In this document: positions 33,041 through 41,600 of the stretch, piece after piece | Numbering within the stretch: the stretch's first letter is position 1 | Layout of the letters: each line of letters starts with the position of its first letter | Notes under the pieces: generated by a model | The model's input: the letters and a program-made list of their open reading frames with translations, nothing else | Databases searched by the model: none | Told to the model about the DNA's origin: nothing | Translations under genes and position numbers: made by a program | From: Zoogloea sp. | GTDB taxonomy: Bacteria > Pseudomonadota > Gammaproteobacteria > Burkholderiales > Rhodocyclaceae | Length of the DNA stretch: 64,000 nt | Direction: 5' to 3' | NCBI RefSeq assembly: GCF_028689785.1 | Contig: NZ_JAQVCN010000001.1 | Span: forward strand, 206,679-270,678

Positions 33041-34562
33041 GGTTCAGCTCCTGGAGGGTGGTGAGGCCGTCACGGACCAGGGCCAGCCCGGCCTCCCGCA
33101 GGCTGATGAAGCCGCGCTGCCGGGCCGTGTCCTTGAGCACCCGCAGGGGCGCCCGCCCGGTGATCAGGTCGCGCAGCTCGTCGTCCAGCAGCAGCACCTC
33201 GGCGATCGCCCGGCGCCCGCGGTAGCCCGAGCCCCGGCACTGGCCGCAGCCGCTGCCGGCGCGGAAGCGGTAGTCGCCCAGCGGCCCCGCCAGCCCGGAG
33301 GCGGCCAGGGTGGCGGCATCCGGCACACTGTCGGCACTGCAGGCCGGGCAGTTGATGCGCAGCAGGCGCTGAGCCACCACCCCGTTGAGGGCCGCCACCA
33401 GGTTGTAGGGATCGACCCCCATGTGCATGAAGCGGCCGATCACGTCGAAGACGTTGTTGGCGTGCACGGTGGTGAACACCAGGTGGCCGGTGAGCGCCGC
33501 CTGGATGGCGATCTCGGCGGTCTCCGGGTCGCGGATCTCGCCGACCATGATCTTGTCCGGGTCGTGGCGCAGGATGGAGCGCAGCCCCCGGGCAAAATCC
33601 AGCCCCTTCTTCTCATTAACGGGGATCTGCAGCACGCCGGCCAGCTGGTACTCCACCGGGTCTTCGATGGTGATCACCTTGTCCTGGCCGGTGTGGGTCT
33701 CGGACAGCAGCGCGTACAGGCTGGTGGTCTTGCCCGAGCCGGTGGGGCCGGTGACCAGCAGCATGCCGTAGGGCTCGGCGGCCATGTGCCTCAAGCGGGC
33801 GCGGGTGGTGGCGTCGAAGCCCAGGGTGTCGAGGGAAAGGCCGGCCAGCTCGCGGGTCAGATGTTCCTTGTCGAGGATGCGCAGCACCGCGTCCTCGCCG
33901 TGGATGCTGGGCATGATGGACACCCGGAAGTCGATGGCCCGCCCCCCCGCCTGCACCTTGAAGCGCCCGTCCTGGGGCACGCGCCGCTCGGCGATGTCCA
34001 GCTCGGCCAGCACCTTGAGGCGCGACACGGCCTGCTCGGCCAGGGCCGTGCCGGGCACGCTGCCCATCCGGTTGAGCACCCCGTCCACCCGGTACTTGAT
34101 GACCAGCCCGCCGGGCTGGGACTCCAGGTGGATATCGCTGGCCCCCTGGCGGATCGCATCGTAGAGGGTGGAGTTGACCAGCTTCACCACCGGGCTGGCG
34201 TCGCCGGCAATGCGGCGCAGGGACAGATCCTCCCCCTCATCGCCCTCCGCCGGTGCCTCGGCGCTGCCCAGCACATCGGCCACCACCCGATGGGCCGACT
34301 CGTGCCGGGCCAGGCAGGCGGCCAAATCGTCACGCAGGGCCTGGCGCAGGCTGAAGGCCTCGGCCAGGCTGCCACCCAGGCCGTCCACCAGGTCGGTATC
34401 GGCCGGGTCGGCCAGGGCGATCACCAGCTGCCCGTGGGCATCCCGGCCGGCAAAGGCGTCCCGGCGCAGGGCTGTGTCGAAGGACAGCACCGCAAAATCC
34501 GGCACCAGGGCCAGCAGCTCGGCGTGGGCGATGGGCGGCATGCCGGCGGGTGCGGCGCTCAC
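33021..34562 (-). CDS. gspE: GspE/PilB-type secretion ATPase
   Basis: A 513-residue hexameric ATPase that drives the pseudopilus. The start is a GTG overlapping the gspF stop by 4 nt. The N-terminal domain is GspE N-like (AELLALVPDFAVLSFDTALR). The core shows Walker A GPTGSGKTTSLYALL (about 265-279), the Asp box ITIEDPVEYQL, Walker B GEIRDPETAEIAIQAA and the His box TGHLVFTTVHAN. A zinc-binding pair CPAC...CGQC (about 405-450) is typical of GspE and PilB. ASDIHLE and YRVDGVLN complete the N2 domain. All catalytic residues are present. Confidence 0.93.
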   Translation of the reverse strand: MSAAPAGMPPIAHAELLALVPDFAVLSFDTALRRDAFAGRDAHGQLVIALADPADTDLVDGLGGSLAEAFSLRQALRDDLAACLARHESAHRVVADVLGSAEAPAEGDEGEDLSLRRIAGDASPVVKLVNSTLYDAIRQGASDIHLESQPGGLVIKYRVDGVLNRMGSVPGTALAEQAVSRLKVLAELDIAERRVPQDGRFKVQAGGRAIDFRVSIMPSIHGEDAVLRILDKEHLTRELAGLSLDTLGFDATTRARLRHMAAEPYGMLLVTGPTGSGKTTSLYALLSETHTGQDKVITIEDPVEYQLAGVLQIPVNEKKGLDFARGLRSILRHDPDKIMVGEIRDPETAEIAIQAALTGHLVFTTVHANNVFDVIGRFMHMGVDPYNLVAALNGVVAQRLLRINCPACSADSVPDAATLAASGLAGPLGDYRFRAGSGCGQCRGSGYRGRRAIAEVLLLDDELRDLITGRAPLRVLKDTARQRGFISLREAGLALVRDGLTTLQELNRVTFVA

Positions 34563-35734
34563 TGGATGCTCTCCGCCACCTGGAAGATGGGCAGGTAGAG
34601 CATGATCAGGATCAGCCCCACCGCCACCGCGATCACCAGCATCAGCAGGGGGCCGGCCAGGCGGGTCAGCACGTCGAGCCAGCGGGCGCTCTCCTCCTCG
34701 TGGAATTCGGCGGCCCGCTCCAGCATCTCCCCCAGGTTGCCGGCCCGCTCCCCCACCGCCACCATGCGCAGGGCCACCGGCGTGGCCAGGCCGTTGGCCT
34801 GCAGGGTGGCAGCCAGCCCCTTGCCCTCGCGCACCTGGGCGATGCTGGCCTGCAGCCCCGGGCGCAGCACCGGCGACAGCAGCCCCTCCACCATGCCCAT
34901 GGCCGTCACCGCCGGAATGCCGCCCCGCAGCAGCATGCCCAAGGTGCGGTAGAACCGCGCCAGCTCGAAAACCCGCAGGCGCTCCCCCACCCGGGGCAGT
35001 CGCCAGGCCAGGCGCAGCGCCGCCCCATGGGTGGCCGGGCGACGCAGGATGGCGACCGCCGCCGTGATCAGGGCCAGCACCCCGCCCCCCACCAGGGGCG
35101 CATGGGCCTGCATCAACTGGCCCCATTGCAGCAGCAACTGGGACATCCACGGCAGCTCGCCCCCCACAGATTCGAAAACCTGGGCGAAGCGCGGCACCAC
35201 AAAGAGCAGCAGAAAAAGCATCACCGCCCCGCCGACAAGCAGCAGCAGCGCCGGGTAGACGGCCGCCGACACCAGCTTGCCGCGCACCAGGGCGAGCTGG
35301 CGCTGGTAGTCGATATAGCGGGCCAGGGCCTGGACCAGATCACTGGTGCGCTCGGCAGCGCGGATGGTGGCCACATAAAGATCCGGGAAAGCCTGGGGCC
35401 GGGCCGCCAGGGCCAGGGACAAGGTGCGCCCCTCCCGCAGGCCCTCCCCGAGGCCCAGCAGCACCTCCCGCACGCCGGCCCGGGTCTCTTTCTCCGCCAG
35501 GGCGGCCAGGGCCTCGGCCAGGGGAATGCCCGCCACCAGCAGGGCCAGCAACTCCTGGTTGAACAACTGCAGCGGAAAACGCCCCCCCGCAGCCTTGCCA
35601 TCCACGGGGGTCACGGACATCACCGCCAGCCCCTGGGCCACGGCCAGACGTCGGGCAGCCGCCGCATCAGGCGCGGCCAGCTCAAGCTCGTGGATGGCGG
35701 CGGCACCCGCCAGGGCCCGGATGCGGAAATGCAT
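34559..35734 (-). CDS. gspF: GspF/PilC-type inner-membrane platform protein
   Basis: A 391-residue protein with the duplicated T2SSF fold: a cytoplasmic N-terminal domain, then repeat 1 (LLALLVAGIPLAEALAALAE, about 65) and repeat 2 (FYRTLGMLLRGGIPAVTAMG, about 265). Three membrane helices lie near 165-190, 215-240 and 365-390. GERAGNLGEMLERAAEFHEE is the conserved second-repeat signature. It organises the ATPase and pseudopilin insertion. It is 3 nt after gspG. Confidence 0.92.
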   Translation of the reverse strand: MHFRIRALAGAAAIHELELAAPDAAAARRLAVAQGLAVMSVTPVDGKAAGGRFPLQLFNQELLALLVAGIPLAEALAALAEKETRAGVREVLLGLGEGLREGRTLSLALAARPQAFPDLYVATIRAAERTSDLVQALARYIDYQRQLALVRGKLVSAAVYPALLLLVGGAVMLFLLLFVVPRFAQVFESVGGELPWMSQLLLQWGQLMQAHAPLVGGGVLALITAAVAILRRPATHGAALRLAWRLPRVGERLRVFELARFYRTLGMLLRGGIPAVTAMGMVEGLLSPVLRPGLQASIAQVREGKGLAATLQANGLATPVALRMVAVGERAGNLGEMLERAAEFHEEESARWLDVLTRLAGPLLMLVIAVAVGLILIMLYLPIFQVAESIQ

Positions 35735-35737
35735 GGG

Positions 35738-36181
35738 CTACCAGTTGACGATGTCAGCAGCCTCGCCCGTACCGCCGGGCTGGCCGTCGCGGCCGAAGGA
35801 GTAGAGATCAAACTCCCCATGCTCACCCGGCTGCACATACTGGTAGGGCTTGCCCCACGGGTCATTGGGCAAGGCCTTCTTCAAATAGGGGCCAGCCCAG
35901 CGCGACGCATCCGCCGGCGCAGTCATCAAAGCCTGCAGGCCTTCCTCGGTGCTCGGGTAACGCCCCAGGTCGATGCGGTACTGGTCCAGCGCCTTCTCCA
36001 GGCCATCGATCTGCGCCCGCACCGCCTTCACCTCCGACCGGCCGATGTGGGCGAAGAACTTAGGGCCAACATAGCCCGCCAGCAGGCCGATGATGCTCAT
36101 CACCACCAGCAGCTCGAGAAGGGTGAAACCGCCCAGGCGGCAGCGCGCACGGGGAATGGAGGAAACACGGACAGTCGGCAT
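35738..36181 (-). CDS. gspG: Major pseudopilin GspG
   Basis: A 147-residue prepilin with leader ending RLGG then FTLLELLVVMSIIGLLAGYV (Glu at +5). The C-terminal Ca-binding loop is intact: FDLYSFGRDGQPGGTGEAAD. The family blocks YRIDLGRYPSTEEGLQAL and DPWGKPYQYVQPG are present. It should build the pseudopilus. It is the first gene of the operon; its promoter should lie in the 36182-36435 gap, which holds two inverted repeats. A prepilin peptidase is not in the window. Confidence 0.95.
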   Translation of the reverse strand: MPTVRVSSIPRARCRLGGFTLLELLVVMSIIGLLAGYVGPKFFAHIGRSEVKAVRAQIDGLEKALDQYRIDLGRYPSTEEGLQALMTAPADASRWAGPYLKKALPNDPWGKPYQYVQPGEHGEFDLYSFGRDGQPGGTGEAADIVNW

Positions 36182-36205
36182 GGTCGGCGCAGACTAGGGG
36201 AGCTT

Positions 36206-36247
36206 CGTGACAGGAGCGTCACGGCTTGAAGTCATTGCGGTTTCAAG
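36206..36247. promoter_or_regulatory. Two inverted repeats upstream of the secretion operon
   Basis: CGTGAC-n6-GTCACG (36206-36223) and CTTGAA-n11-TTCAAG (36225-36247) lie 25-66 bp upstream of the gspG start. Both arm pairs are perfect. Their position in the only gap before the operon suggests operator sites, possibly for the EpsA-like regulator at the far end of the unit. No sigma-70 hexamers could be fixed. Confidence 0.45.
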
Positions 36248-36352
36248 GCGGGGAAGCGGAGGCCCGCCCTGCCCTCGCGACGGGAACGGCAAGGCCACGG
36301 TGATCCATCTGCGCAGCCCGGGGCAGCACCATGATCAGGAGAGCGGGCTACA

Positions 36353-36378
36353 CTCCAACTGGAGGCGGTATCACCGCC
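36353..36378. repeat. Two adjacent small hairpins near the edge of the accessory insertion
   Basis: CTCCA-AC-TGGAG (36353-36364) is followed at once by GGCGGT-ATC-ACCGCC (36364-36378). Both are perfect stems. A G8 run lies 44 bp further on (36422-36429). The stretch separates core secretion genes from the relaxase remnant and could be an insertion or recombination relic; no target duplication was identified. Confidence 0.35.
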
Positions 36379-36435
36379 CGAGGATGGGGAGGTATATCTT
36401 CAGTGATACGCGGGGGGTTGAGGGGGGGGTGGGCC

Positions 36436-36747
36436 ATGAGCGTTGATGCGGCCGATGTGAGCCGATCTCTGGGGACAACTCTGAACAAGTACATCGAAGG
36501 AGAGGCGAGCTTCACTCAGCTTGAGACCGCCTTGGCTGCAAGCATCCGGGCAGTCCCAACCTGCCGAGATGTTTTCAATCAGCTCTACCACGTCGTTAGC
36601 CACTACGAGATCGACGCAGACCTGCGGACGGAGGATCCACAGTACCAATCGATCATGATAGGCAAGCTGCGCCAGATCGCGGTCAGTCTGGTCTCTGGTA
36701 GTCCGGACAGCCTCGGTCGATCAATAGCGGCCTTTTGGAAGAGCTAG
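36436..36747 (+). CDS. Small protein of unknown function beside a mobile-element scar
   Basis: A 103-residue predicted soluble helical protein (SLGTTLNKYIEGEASFTQLE, RDVFNQLYHVVSHYEIDADL, IMIGKLRQIAVSLVSG). No signal, membrane segment or known motif was recognised. Base composition and codon choice are visibly less GC-biased than in neighbouring genes, suggesting foreign origin. The ATG at 36436 follows a GGGGGGGG run at 36422-36429. The ORF could be extended upstream to 36331, but that part is low-complexity and unlikely. It ends just before the relaxase fragment. Confidence 0.5.
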   Translation: MSVDAADVSRSLGTTLNKYIEGEASFTQLETALAASIRAVPTCRDVFNQLYHVVSHYEIDADLRTEDPQYQSIMIGKLRQIAVSLVSGSPDSLGRSIAAFWKS

Positions 36748-36770
36748 GGAATATCTGGCTGAATCCCGCC

Positions 36771-37229
36771 ATGCGGACTCAGACCGCCTTGGACGGAGAC
36801 CGTCGCCGCCGAAATCTGGGCGACCTGGGCTTTGGCGGTGAGGTCAAGAACACGCCGCAACAGCGCGCCGATCTCCTCGCCGAGGAGAGGCTGGCCGAGC
36901 GGCGGGGACAGCGTGTGATCCTCGCCCGGAACCCGCTGGGCACGCTGCGCAATCGGGAACTGGCGCAAGCCGCCAAGGACATTGCCGCCGACACCGGACC
37001 GGAGCATCGGCCCGTCGCCGACGGTCAGCGCATGGCCGGCGTCTACCGGCGTTCGGTCATGCTAGCCAGCGGGCGTTACGCCATGCTCGACGATGGCATA
37101 GGATTCAGCCTGGTGCCCTGGCGGCCGGTGATCGAACAACGGCTGGGGCAGCAGCTTGCGGCGACGGCGCGGGGCGGCGGCGTGTCATGGGAAATCGGGC
37201 GCTCCCGCAGGCCCGCGATCATCACCTAG
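36771..37229 (+). pseudogene. C-terminal fragment of a DUF3363-type relaxase/mobilization protein
   Basis: About 152 residues closely resembling the end of plasmid/ICE relaxases with DUF3363: RLAERRGQRVILARNPLGTL, RELAQAAKDIAADTG, RRSVMLASGRYAMLDDGIGF, SLVPWRPVIEQRLGQQ and GGGVSWEIG. The N-terminal relaxase domain (catalytic Tyr and His triad) is absent. Upstream sequence belongs to an unrelated small ORF, so this is a truncated remnant marking a former conjugative or mobilizable element. An in-frame ATG exists at 36771, but expression of a stable product is doubtful. Confidence 0.75.
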
Positions 37230-37244
37230 CAGGAGTTGGCCGCG

Positions 37245-37691
37245 TCAGCGCCGCGTACCGTCTGCTTTCTTGCCTGCACCGGGAGTTGTCACCCGGCCTT
37301 GCTTCAATCGGGCCGCCGCGGCCACCTTGACCAGGCGCAGGAACGTCGGGCATTGCGCATGGCTGGGCGCGGGGCATTCCGCGGCATGGCGCAGCCCTTC
37401 ACTCATGGCCCGCAGACGTTTGATCGTGGCGTCGATCTCATCGGCCTTGGCCATCAGCAGGTTCCTGTCGACCTGGGGTGCGCCAGCGGGCGATAGCATG
37501 GCGCCAATCTCGTCCAGCGAAAGGCCGCCTGCCTGCCCCAAAGCGATCAGCCCCAACTGGTCGAGCACGTCCGGCGCGAAATGCCGCCGCTCCCCCGTGC
37601 TTCGGGTCGCCGAGATCAGCCCCTTCTTCTCGTAGAACCGCAGCGTGGAGGCCGGAACACCGGTGCGCCGAACGACTTCTGAAATGTCCAT
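37245..37691 (-). CDS. MerR-family transcriptional regulator
   Basis: A 148-residue regulator. The N-terminal winged HTH reads MDISEVVRRTGVPASTLRFY, EKKGLISATRSTGERRHF. A dimerisation helix follows, and the C-terminal part has two cysteines in ECPAPSHAQCPTF, a possible metal or thiol sensor, then a basic tail. It is divergent from the DUF2938 gene, and the MerR-type promoter at 37700-37730 lies between them. It probably controls that gene and itself. ATG 37691 is the natural start of the HTH. The inducer is unknown. The 3' end faces the relaxase remnant 15 nt away. Confidence 0.9.
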   Translation of the reverse strand: MDISEVVRRTGVPASTLRFYEKKGLISATRSTGERRHFAPDVLDQLGLIALGQAGGLSLDEIGAMLSPAGAPQVDRNLLMAKADEIDATIKRLRAMSEGLRHAAECPAPSHAQCPTFLRLVKVAAAARLKQGRVTTPGAGKKADGTRR

Positions 37692-37699
37692 GAACCCTC

Positions 37700-37730
37700 T
37701 TGACTTGAAGTTAACTTTAACTTCTATCCT
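37700..37730 (+). promoter_or_regulatory. MerR-type promoter with 19-bp spacer and operator palindrome
   Basis: TTGACT (37700-37705) and TATCCT (37725-37730) are separated by 19 bp, the over-long spacer typical of MerR-regulated promoters. Filling the spacer is GAAGTTAA-CT-TTAACTTC (37707-37724), a perfect 8-2-8 inverted repeat. It points toward the DUF2938 gene at 37770. Its geometry strongly supports control by the divergent MerR protein through promoter untwisting. Confidence 0.8.
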
Positions 37731-37769
37731 GCCACTGAATTCGGTTTTCGGCAACGGCAAGGAGCAGAC

Positions 37770-38264
37770 ATGGCGACGGTGGAGGAGATGGCAAGGGTGG
37801 TGCTGATTGGCGTCGGGGCGACCCTGGTGATGGACCTGTGGACAGCACTCCTGAAGGCGCTGGGTGCCTCCACGCTGAACTACGCGCTCGTCGGCCGCTG
37901 GGCCGGTCATCTGCTGCATGGACAACTGGCGCACGCGAGCATCGGCAAGGCGGTGCCCATCCGCGGTGAGCTTCCGCTGGGATGGGCTATTCACTACGGC
38001 GTTGGCATCGCATTCGCCGTGCTGCTGGTGCTCCTTTGCGGAACCGGCTGGCTGCGCGATCCGACCTGGGAAGGGGCTGTGGTCGTGGGCATGGCAACGG
38101 TCGTGTTCCCCCTGCTCGTGATGCAGCCCGCCATGGGTGCCGGGATCGCCGGATCGCGCACACCCACGCCATTCAAGAACGGCCTGCGCAGCTTGGCAAC
38201 ACACGCGGTCTTCGGGTCCGGCCTCTATCTTTCAGCGGCCGTGCTGAAGCGGATCTGGACCTGA
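37770..38264 (+). CDS. DUF2938 family membrane protein
   Basis: A 164-residue integral membrane protein with about four helices (VVLIGVGATLVMDLWTALLK, GVGIAFAVLLVLLCGTGWL, GMATVVFPLLVMQPAMGAGI, HAVFGSGLYLSAAVL). TPTPFKNGLRSLATHAVFG and GRWAGHLLHGQ are typical of DUF2938, whose function is unknown. A MerR-type promoter precedes it, so expression is probably inducible. Together with the regulator and the MFS relic that follows, it looks like cargo of a transferred element. Confidence 0.85.
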   Translation: MATVEEMARVVLIGVGATLVMDLWTALLKALGASTLNYALVGRWAGHLLHGQLAHASIGKAVPIRGELPLGWAIHYGVGIAFAVLLVLLCGTGWLRDPTWEGAVVVGMATVVFPLLVMQPAMGAGIAGSRTPTPFKNGLRSLATHAVFGSGLYLSAAVLKRIWT

Positions 38265-38309
38265 GAGATCGATCCAGTCCCCCAAGAACGAAACGAGGAA
38301 CCGCACACC

Positions 38310-38420
38310 ATGACCATCAGAAGGCACACAACGTAGATACCACCGGCCGTCTATCTGCTTGCCCCAAGCCTGTTCGCAATGGGCAGCGCCGAGTTTCTGA
38401 TGGGAGGCATCCTCCCCCTG
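38310..38420 (+). pseudogene. N-terminal remnant of an MFS transporter gene
   Basis: Translation from ATG 38310 gives MTIRRHTT, a TAG stop at 38334-38336, then in the same frame PPAVYLLAPSLFAMGSAEFL and MGGILPLP. The last stretch matches the start of AraJ-type MFS efflux proteins (LLALGLFALGTAEFVxxGLLP). After about 38420 similarity is lost, so the gene is both interrupted and truncated. The remaining space to 38615 (about 195 bp) holds only a ribosome site for the nuclease gene and no other feature I can support. Confidence 0.65.
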
Positions 38421-38615
38421 CCCAATCCTGTCATCGGCGAGATCCGGGGGGACGGTACACGGAGCGTTGATAACGCCCCCCCGCCGCCGCCAATCTTTCA
38501 GCAAGCTTGCAGCAAACCCATCCGAACGGAGGAGTGGCGGCGGATTCCGCCCCACGAACGCTGTAGCACGACTTGCCTACAGTGCCGGGTCAGTTCACCA
38601 TCCCGGAGCCCTCCC

Positions 38616-41600
38616 ATGCCCACGCCCCATCGCCTCGCCGCGGCCCTTTGCACCGCCGGCTTCCTGTCTGCCAGCGGCCTCGCCAGTGCCGCATCGGACA
38701 TCGTCATCAGCCAGATCTACGGGGGTGGGGGCAACGTCTATGGCGCCGACTACGTGGAGCTCTTCAACCGGAGCAGCAACCCGGTGGATGTGAGCGGCTG
38801 GTCGGTGCAGTACGCCAGTGCCACGGGCACCGGCAACTTTGCCGGCAACGGGGTGGCGGCGCTCAGCGGTAGCCTGCAGCCGGGCCAGTACCTGCTGGTG
38901 CGGCTCGCCGCCACGGCCGGGGGCAGCGCCCTGCCGGCGGCTGATGCCACGGGCACCTCCAACCTGGCGCTGGCCAATGGCAAGGTGGTGCTGGCCAATG
39001 TGGCCACCGGCCTTGCCTGTAACGGCAGCAGCACGCCCTGCACCCCGGCCCAGAGCGCCCAGATCGTCGATCTGGTGGGCTACGGCACGGCCAACTTCAA
39101 GGAAGGCAGCGGCACCGCCCCGGCGGCCAGCGCCACCACGGCCCTGTTCCGGGCTGCGGCCGGCTGTACCGACACCGACAACAATGGCGCCGACTTCAGT
39201 ACCGGCGCGCCGGCCCCCCGCAACAGCGCCAGCCCCCTCAACCAGTGTGCCGGCGCCCCGGTGAATGCCCCCATCGTCCCCGCCTGCAGCCCCCTGAACA
39301 TCCAGCAAGGCCAGGCCGGCAGCGTGACCCTGACGGCCAGTGACCTGGACAGCCTGGTGACCGGCGCCAGCATCGACAGCGCCCCGGTGGCCGGCATCAG
39401 CCTCGGCCCGGTGACGCCCTCGGCCGCCGACGGCGCCGCCGCCAGCGTCAGCCTGCAGGCCAGCGCCGCGGTCAGCCCCGGCACCTACCCGGTGCGCGTG
39501 CTATTCACCAACAACGAGGCCCAGAGCGCCAGCTGCACGGTGGACGTGAGCGTCAGCGCCGAGGCGGCCACCATTTCCATCCCCGAAATCCAGGGCAGCG
39601 GCAACACCAGCCCGCGGGTGGGCGAGACCCTCACCACCAGCGGCGTGGTCACCGCCATCTTCCCGGGCCTCAAGGGCTTCTACCTGCAGGACCCCACCGG
39701 CGACGGCAACCCGGCCACCTCCGACGGCCTCTTCGTGTATGTGAACAACGCCACCATGCCGGCCGGCGTGGCCGTGGGCAACCGCATCTCAGTGAAGGGC
39801 ACGGTGGCTGAATTCAGCGGCCTCACCGAGCTCACCAACCCCAGCGCCGTCACGGTGCTGGGCACGGGCGAGAGCGTCGCCCCCACCGACGTGAGCCTGC
39901 CGGAGAGCGTCAATGGCGAGCTGGAGCGCTACGAGGGCATGCTGGTGCGCATCGTCAGCCCCATGACCGTGGCCCAGAACTACTTCCTCGGCCGCTTCGG
40001 TCAGCTCACCCTGTCGGCGGGCGGGCGCATCGAGAAAGCCACCAACCGCTTCCCCGCCGGCTCGGCCGAAGCCATTGCCCTCAACGACGAGAACCAGCGC
40101 CGCCTGCTGGTGCTGGACGACGGCAGCACCCTGCAGAACCCCAGCCCGACCCCCTACATCGGCAGCGGCAACACCGTGCGCGCCGGCGACACGGTGGTGG
40201 GCAATCTGGTGGGCGTGCTCGACCAGGGCCCCATCAACACCAGCAGCCCGGCCACCCTCGACTACCGCCTGCACCCCACCGAAACCCCGGCCTTCACGCG
40301 CACCAACCCGCGTACCCCGGCCCCGGCGGCGGTGGGCGGCAACGTCAAGGTGGCGAGCTTCAACGTACTCAACTACTTCAACGGTAATGGCAGCGGCGGG
40401 GGCTTCCCCACCAGCCGCGGCGCCAGCTCGGTGGCCGAGTTCGAACGCCAACGCGCCAAGATCATCGGCGCCCTGCGCGCCCTCGACGCCGACGTGGTCG
40501 GCCTGATGGAGATCGAGAACGACGGCAACGGCGCCCAGAGCGCCATCCAGGACTTGGTCAATGGCCTCAACGCCGCCATGGGCGCCGGCACCTATGCCGT
40601 GGTGCCCGACCCGGCCAACGGCACCGGCAGCGACGAGATCAAGGTGGCCCTGATCTACAAGCCGGCCAGGGTCAGCCGCGTGGGTGCATCCGTGTCCGAC
40701 CCGGCCGCCATCAACAACCGCCCGCCCCTGGCCCAAACCTTCGCCGCCCTCAACGGCGAGAAGTTCTCGGTGGTGGTCAATCACTTCAAGTCCAAGAGCT
40801 GCAGCGACGCCGCCGGCGCCGACCTGGACCAGGGCGACGGCCAGGGCTGCTACAACCCCCGCCGTATCGACCAGGCCCGCCAGCTGCTGGCCTTCATCGG
40901 CCAGGTGCGCAGCGCGGCGGGTGACGACGACGTGGTGGTGATCGGCGATCTCAATTCCTACGGCAAGGAAGACCCCATCGCCCAGCTCACCCAGGCCGGC
41001 TTCATCGACCAGCTCGCCGCCCGGGAGGCCAGCCCCTACTCCTACGTCTTCGACAGCGAGACCGGCTACCTGGACCACGCCCTGACCAGCGCCAGCCTCA
41101 ACAGCCAGCTGGCCGGCGTGGGCCACTGGCACATCAACGCCGACGAGCCCTCCTTCATCGACTACAACGTGGAGTTCAAGCAGCCCGCCTGCGCCACCTG
41201 CGAGCCGGATCTTTACTCCGCCACACCCTACCGCTCTTCCGACCACGACCCGGTGATCGTCGGCCTGCAATTGGTGCGCAAGCTCGAAGGCACGGGCGGC
41301 CGTGACACCCTCACCGGCACCCCCGGCGACGACGTGATCGCCGGCGGCGACGGCGCAGACACCCTCACCGGCGGCGCCGGTGCCGACACCTTCGTCTATC
41401 GCAACCTGCGCGAAGCCGGCGACACCATCACCGACTTCGTGCCCGGCACCGACCGCCTGCACCTGGGCGCCCTGCTGGCCAGCCTCGGCTACACCGGCAC
41501 CCAGCCCCTCGCCGACGGCTACCTCAAGCTGGTCAGCACCGCCGCCGGCACCAGCGTGCAGATCGACGCCGACGGCACCGCCGGCAGCGCCACGGCCCGC

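Noticed and set aside
33021..35150. Extension of the GspE frame upstream of 34562
   Set aside because: The additional part is a Gly/Ala-rich shadow of gspF. The GTG at 34562 overlaps the gspF stop by 4 nt and gives the normal length.
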